NCBI GenBank assembly: GCA_950295325.1 | Contig: OX485804.1 | Location: 60,356,533 to 60,420,532 of the forward strand | Source of the DNA: Polytrichum commune | Taxonomy: Eukaryota; Streptophyta; Polytrichopsida; Polytrichales; Polytrichaceae | Reading direction: 5' to 3' | DNA length: 64,000 nt | Position numbers and translations under genes: made by a program | In this document: piece after piece, positions 58,325 through 64,000 of the stretch | How the letters are laid out: each line of letters begins with the position of its first letter | Position numbering within the stretch: position 1 is the stretch's first letter | Notes under the pieces: model-generated | What the model was told of the DNA's origin: nothing | Databases searched by the model: none | Seen by the model: the letters and a program-made list of their open reading frames with translations, nothing else

Positions 58325-60187
58325 TGTGAGCCCAAAATGGTGCCCACATGTGGTGATTAACTCTTCGAAACCAATTTTAGTTTGACTTTGATGTGTTATG
58401 ATTATTCACAAAACATAAAAAGAGTGAAGTGTGGTGTGGATTTAAGTTTAGGCATTAGAATGTGTTGTGTAGTTATTTCAAGGTTTGATTTCAATAAGAG
58501 GATGCCTTGATTATGTGAATAGGGGGTAAGGTGAGGCAAGGTGAGCTCCGCGGGTTAAATGCCCACTTTTGGATCCACTTTGTTAGTTTAGGAAGAAGGA
58601 AGCTTGGTGGATGGGGATTAGTCCCTACTTTGGAGGAGAGGGTTAAAGGATGGTGATTGGAGGTGCTAATCCTCTCACCCTATCCTCACCTCTCTCTCCC
58701 TCTCCCCCTCTCTCCCTCTTTGCTACTTAAGGTGTTTTTCTCTCATTTTCCCTCTCTCTCCATCAAGCGCTCTCAAGGGAGCAAGCTCTCAAGAGCTTGA
58801 GCCACATGTGTGGGACATTAGTTTATAGTGAATTGAAGTAGTTAAGCTCTCTCTCCCAATACCTCCCACGTGAGTGAGCTCTTAGAGCTAAGATTGCAAG
58901 TAGTGATTAGGTAGTAGTTAGTGGAAGTAGTGTGTTAGATTAGTTCATGAATTAGGAGCAAGGAAAGGAAAAGAAAAGAAAAGAAAAAGGATTTAAAACA
59001 AATCTTTGATTAGGATTAGGGGAGTTGTATTAAGGATAGCTAGTGGCTGGAGTTACTACATAATTACTAGAACTGTTAGATTAGCTGCTGGAGCCATCTA
59101 CGACTGGAGGGATTACTGCTGAACCCAGCTGAACTGTTAGATTAGCTGCTGGAGCCATCTACGACTGGAGGGATTACTGCTGAACCCAGCTGAACTGGTT
59201 AGATTAGCTGCTGGAGCCATCTACGACTGGGGGTCAACTGCTGAACCCAACTGAACTGTTAGATTAGCTGCTGGAGCCATCTACGACTGGAGGGATTACT
59301 GCTGAACCCAGCTGAACTGGTTAGATTAACTGCTGGAGCCATCTACGACTGGGGGTCAACTGCTGAACCCAGCTGAACTGTTAGATTAGTTGCTGGAGCC
59401 ATCTACGACTGGGGGTCAACTGCTGAACCCAGCTGAACTGTTAGATTAGCTGCTGAAGCCATCTACGACTGGGGGTCAACTGCTGAACCCAGCTGAACTG
59501 TTAGATTAGCTGCTGAAGCCATCTACGACTGGAGGGATTACTGCTGAACCCAACTGAACTGGTTAGATTAGCTACTGGAGCCATCTACGACTGGAGGGAT
59601 TACTGCTGGACCCAGTTGCGACCTATGAGATCAGCTGCCGGGCAGCAGCTGCGGCTGGTTGAGATTAGCTGTGGTTTAGCAAATTAATATTAATGTTGTG
59701 TAGAGGGAACCACTAACCACCCAATAGGATGTTAGACAATAGTAGACTAAAATAGTTCTTAGACAAGTTTAAAGCTTAATAGGATAGGCATGGTGTGTGG
59801 AACCTCATATGGTTGAATGTAACATTGACTATAGAGTAAAGTGTTTTTCAACACTTGCACCTATCGTTAAAAATAACTTAATTGCATTATTAATGGAGAA
59901 TGTGAAGGACTCTTGCAATGGCAAGAAAAATGAGGCGAAGCTCAAAAGAGTGAGGGGAATGTCCGTAAGGGCATGTGCGGCTAAAGCCGCGGGTTGGACT
60001 CTTGAGAAAGCCAACTCTAGCACAAGCCAAGAGGCCAACATTAATAAAGAAAAATGAGTGAAACAATACATGTTCATTTGGACATGAAAATCACCTTGCA
60101 CATGGTTCAATGTTGTAATAGATGAATGTAATTCTCAAAGTCATCACCCGGACTAGGACGCTGAAGGGTGGTGGATTTGGCCTCACA
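58325..60187 (+). mobile_element. Solo LTR, copy 3, inserted in duplication unit 1
   Basis: Begins TGTGAGCCCAAAATGGTGCC and ends GGATTTGGCCTCACA (TGTGAG/CTCACA ends are perfect inverses). It is flanked by CAACC (58320-58324, 60188-60192), a perfect 5-bp target duplication. The corresponding place in unit 2 (61179-61183) reads CCACCAACCAAATCC with one CAACC and no insertion, a natural empty site. At 1863 bp it is the longest copy, because of a roughly 60-bp minisatellite. The plus-strand frame 59797-60057 inside it has no recognised domain. Confidence 0.95.
59050..59640 (+). repeat. ~60-bp minisatellite inside solo LTR copy 3
   Basis: Nine units carrying GCTGGAGCCATCTACGACTGG, at about 59093, 59153, 59214, 59275, 59336, 59397, 59457, 59517 and 59579. 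The following segment alternates between AGGGATTACTGCTGAACCCA and GGGTCAACTGCTGAACCCA, so two variants are interspersed. Confidence 0.95.
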
Positions 60188-61644
60188 CAACCAAATCCAA
60201 AGAGAGGGTTAGTAACGCACACGAGGTGAATAACAACAAAACCCAATTGTTATCTATGTCACACAACAATGTACAACACAAACATATTTTTGCAAATCAA
60301 GAATACACATACTTCCATGAGGTATTCTACCTGTTCCTTAGCCATATGAACCCCGTGCAAACAAGGTGAGAGTTGGATTACATACACCTCCCAGCTCCAC
60401 TGTTATGCCTCACTCACACTAAACCCAAAAGTTACTTAGGGTAAACAACATCCTCAGTTTAAACGGTAAGAGGAGGTCCTACTAGACATTTCCTCTTAAT
60501 ATAGATTTAGGTAATCCCTTGTAGCCATAGATGCCCATTCGCAGATCTATGGTGGATATTTGTTAGGTGAGGTTTCCCTAACCCTAAAGTAACTTTACCT
60601 TGGGTTTAAAGTAAGTTATTGGTTCAGTTTATCTATGGTTAAGGTAAAACAAAGTATATATATAGATAGAGAGAGAGAGAGAGAGAGAGAGCTGGGTTTT
60701 TCTTGCTTACAGCCATGCTTACTGTCAAGCTTAGTCTTTGTGCAATACATCCTCTTATCAAGAGGCCATATCATTCCTTTACATATCCATGTTCCTTACA
60801 AAACTTGGGTGGGTGGGTGGGATCATTTCCCATGGCTACTCCCTTGCATACCAAACCACTTACCATGGTCATTGTCATTCCTTGGTAAATCTCTAAGAAG
60901 GTAAACCACCATAAGTAAACCACTTATTAAGGTTTTACCTTTGTACCCTTCATGTAAAGTAATGTCCTTCATATCCAAAGTATGTCAACCTCTAGTACAA
61001 GCCTTGTCTACTACTACTTCAAAGGTCCTATCATTACTTAATATACTGCCTAACATTCCTCATGATTAAAGAATGTCTAAGCCTTATTTATACACTATTT
61101 TTTGACAAAATTTGGTATGCAAAACCTAAAGATGTTGTCAAGTTTGTGAAGGGTCTGCCTCACCTATGCCCATGCCACCAACCAAATCCAAAGAGAGGGT
61201 TAGTAACGTACATGAGGTGAATAACAACAGAACCCAATTGTTATCTATGTCACACAATAATGTACAGCATGAACATACGTTTGCAACCAAGAATACACAT
61301 ACTTTCATGGAGTACTCTACATGTTCCTTAGCCATTTGAACCTTGTGCATCCGAGGTTAGAGTTGAATTACATACACCTCCCAAAACACCCATACTGCAC
61401 CACTTACGCTAAGCTCAAAAGTTACTTAGGGTAAACAACCACCGCGGTTTAGCCTTTGAAAGGAGGTCCTTGTGATCTCACTCTCTTAATATAGAATTAG
61501 GTAGTCCTTCATGGCCATAGATGCATATGCTCTGACCTATGGTGGAAATTCGTTAGTTGAGACTACCCTAACCCTAAAGTAACTTTACCATGGGTTTAGC
61601 ATAAGTAACTAGTTTAGTTCATTTATGGTTAGGACAATACAAAG

Positions 61645-61710
<66 letters not shown>

Positions 61711-61713
<3 letters not shown>

Positions 61714-62840
61714 TCTTGGAGAAGATCCAACGGTGGCAAAATGGAGGTTCCCAAGTTGGGGCGACTAGTGAAAAATATTGTGATGACTAGTTGGGCTAGG
61801 AAGTGCAATAAAAGTATTAAACATCTATGATTAAAATAAATAAATAAATATATATATATATGTAAGACTTTAATTTTTCAAGTTTAGAGTTCATATACAT
61901 GTTCTAGAAGTGGTCAAAGTCTAATGACTTGATGATGGATGTCCCTCACAATTAGTTGGAATGCCAATTTGAGACATTTTTGGTTTAGGTTGTTGTCCAC
62001 ACTACTAAAGATGGATGATCCTTGCAACGTACAACACCTCGGAGCATAAAGATTTGCTTCCTCCTTCAAGTCTCTGGGACCTTCTATGAGTTTCAAAAAT
62101 AATTTGGTGCATCATTCTTCTTCAAATACCCAAAAAGAAAAAGGAAAAAGAAAACGAGACTTGCATCCATGTATTCTTGAAATATACTTGGTGTTGAGAG
62201 ACTATATGCACATTTATCATGAAATATACGCGTAGAAATTCTCGGGCCCACAACATTGCCCAACACTTATTAAATAGTGTTGCATGGAGGGTTTTTCAAA
62301 TCTTAGCAAATTGAAATTGATCCAAATAACGTCCTACACAAGGTGCATGCAATTATGACATTCTCTCTTAACATGCCCATTTATCTTTTGTTTAACCCTT
62401 GACTTCCCAAACTTGTGAAAGGGTTGTTTTGAATGCATTTCATTTAATGTTAGTTGTGGAATGTTCATGAACAAGTCTTGAGGTTAACATGGGATTTGTA
62501 GGTTGGATCTCGAACATGCAAATAGGCTATAACAAGGCAGACAATGGGCTTGAATAACCATTGGGAATTGAAGGAAGTGATGCACGAACGAGAATCGGCT
62601 TGCTTGGGAAGGAGGATTTTTGAGACTTTAAGGCGGACCTGCGTAGTCTAGACCATTTCATCCCCAACCCACCTTTACTTTGAGTGGACGGGTAAATGGG
62701 GTGTTTTAATATTTCTAGGGATACCTCCCGAATAAATTATGAGTCAAACTCCTCTTCCTAGATTGAGGTTTCCGATACTATTTCTGGTATCATCTTACAC
62801 CCGTGCCCCAAGTATGACCTTTCTTTGCATCATAAAACAA
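61711..62840. other. Non-coding region
   Basis: No gene, array or terminal repeat recognised. A TAAATAAATA/TATATA patch lies at about 61836-61862. Confidence 0.4.
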
Positions 62841-62845
62841 ATCAT

Positions 62846-63900
62846 TATGCTCTCACCTTCCGGATGGACACGTTTTACATGGTGAGTGATACAAAAACTA
62901 TTTGCACATAGTTATAGTACGCATACAAACATACCAAAATCTCGAGATTACCAAGGTCCTTTCAATATGGGACCACCTCTAAGAAGGAACTAAGAAACAC
63001 CTCGTTTAGTTTGTGGTTGATTCACTCCAACTCTTCGTTCTATACCAATTCGATGCTCACGATTCTCTCTTTGGAGTCACAATGCTTCTCAAAATAACAT
63101 TCGTGGTGTAAAATAAGTTTGTAATGTTCTTAACTTTAGGATGGACGAATGTTTCATGTGGCAAGTGAGACAACTACCGTTTGCATAGAATGGTATAACA
63201 TGTACCCACTTGCCTATATATTGATCCATTGACCCAAATCCAAGATTATCAAGGTTCTTCCGAAGTGAACCTGACTATAATCTTACAATCACCACAAATC
63301 TTCATGGACGCTCTGCTACAAGTGAAAGAGAAGAAGAAACCCAACTTGTGTACTTAATGGTTAATGCATCATAACTATTGATGCTATACCCAACATTCTT
63401 ATACCCTGCCAAATAAATACAAATAAAAATCTTAACATTCCCATTATAAGATACTTGATTTACGTGCTCACCTTCTAGATTGGCACGTGCTACATGATGG
63501 GTGAGATATATACTCTTTACACATACATCTACAAATTGTTCCTACCTATGTGCCTACCAACCAAAATCTCAACATCATCAAGGTCTTTCATGGGCCCATC
63601 CACCAATCCACCACACATATGCAAAATCTATGGCCGTACACACAAAGTTGAGACACTTGATGCTATTTTTTGTGGTCAAATCTACACTTCCAAAAAAATA
63701 AACCTTCACATAGTAAACATTAATTTATGAGCTCACCTTCCATATAGACTTGTGTCACATGGTGAGTGGACAAACACTCTTTACACTTACGATATGGGAC
63801 TCCTACCTACCTACGTATCTACCTACCTACGCAAATTCTAACATCATAAGGTCCTTCACATGTCTACCCACACACCCACCCACTTAATCAAATCAAGCGA
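62846..63900 (+). repeat. Diverged ~290-bp tandem repeats
   Basis: Four units. TGCTCACCTTC (or a variant) followed by a phrase like GGCACGTGCTACATGGTGAG occurs at about 62848, 63140, 63463 and 63730. CCAAAATCTC...ATCAAGGTC...TTTCA occurs at about 62936, 63235, 63561 and 63831. Spacing is 260-325 bp. The array may continue beyond the window. Confidence 0.7.
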
Positions 63901-64000
63901 ATGGAAAAGGAAAAAAGAAATAGAACCCGTTGTTGTGGCTTACCCAATACACCTCGTGTCAGAGACACCACTTGGTGAAGGCTACCCACATGCAGAGACA

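Larger units (their letters stand above)
57840..61710 (+). repeat. Tandem duplication of a ~1-kb unit bounded by GA tracts
   Basis: Unit 1 is 57840-60691 and unit 2 is 60692-61710. Both start CTGGGYTTTTCTTGC, go through CATCCTCTTA and ACAAGAGGCC, CATGTTCCTTACAAAACTTGG, GGGTGGGTGGG and GAAGGGTCTGCCTCAC, then AAATCCAAAGAGAGGGTTAG and CTATGTCACACAA. Both end CAAAGTATATATATA followed by (GA)n (60666-60691 and 61667-61710; the second has a TA tract at 61646-61666). Without the solo LTR, unit 1 is about 980 bp, against about 1020 bp for unit 2. No gene is seen in either. Confidence 0.9.

Noticed and set aside
59797..60057. 86-codon plus-strand frame within solo LTR copy 3
   Set aside because: It is not open in the other two LTR copies and has no domain.

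Overview
This is nuclear DNA of a land plant. The two intact genes are plant-type: a bHLH/ACT transcription factor and a UAP56-binding mRNA export adaptor of the UIEF type. Both have several GT-AG introns, one about 1.7 kb. The rest is AT-rich, full of transposon remnants, and has no bacterial-style operons. Two genes in 64 kb points to a large, repeat-rich genome. The LINE, pogo, MULE-like and Tc1 proteins recall elements I associate with mosses, liverworts and lycophytes, so I lean to a non-seed plant, but the lineage cannot be fixed from sequence reading alone.

Layout. 1-1571: 3' end of a LINE (RNase H, zinc knuckle, C-terminal domain, 3' hairpin tail). 3011-4278, 9598-10697 (minus) and 58325-60187: three solo LTRs of one family, each with a perfect 5-bp target duplication and each carrying a different tandem repeat at the same internal place. 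5.3-6.7 kb: foldback repeats. 11.7-12.2 and 27.5-27.9 kb: MITEs with TTA target duplications. 13.4-18.3 kb: a nest of MULE-like gene remnants holding an hAT-like MITE, which itself holds a pogo-like element. 19.5-20.5 kb: an array of a 22-bp palindrome repeated about every 65 bp. 21.1-25.9 kb: a decayed intron-containing gene ending in a methyltransferase-like fold. 28-29.7 kb: a 102-bp tandem array split by a 728-bp hAT-like element. 31.0-31.3 kb: a foldback element split by a 73-bp LINE stub.

32-33.7 kb is a roughly 300-bp tandem array lying directly upstream of the bHLH gene (34530-40182, 5 coding exons, 706 aa). Intron 1 of that gene holds a 5S-rRNA-like sequence. 41.3-42.0 kb is a TA-flanked element. 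45.8-49.0 kb is a Tc1 element (DD34E class, unusual in plants) with a second full-length Tc1 of the same family inserted in it. The export-adaptor gene follows on the minus strand (53260-50546, 6 exons, 241 aa). From 57.8 kb on there is a tandem duplication bounded by GA tracts. One copy holds a solo LTR and the other preserves the empty site. Diverged 290-bp repeats close the window.

The two intact genes are not obviously linked in function. The history of the window is mainly one of nested transposition, and several insertions can be ordered relative to one another. No complete autonomous transposon is present: every transposase or reverse-transcriptase frame seen is truncated or carries stops.
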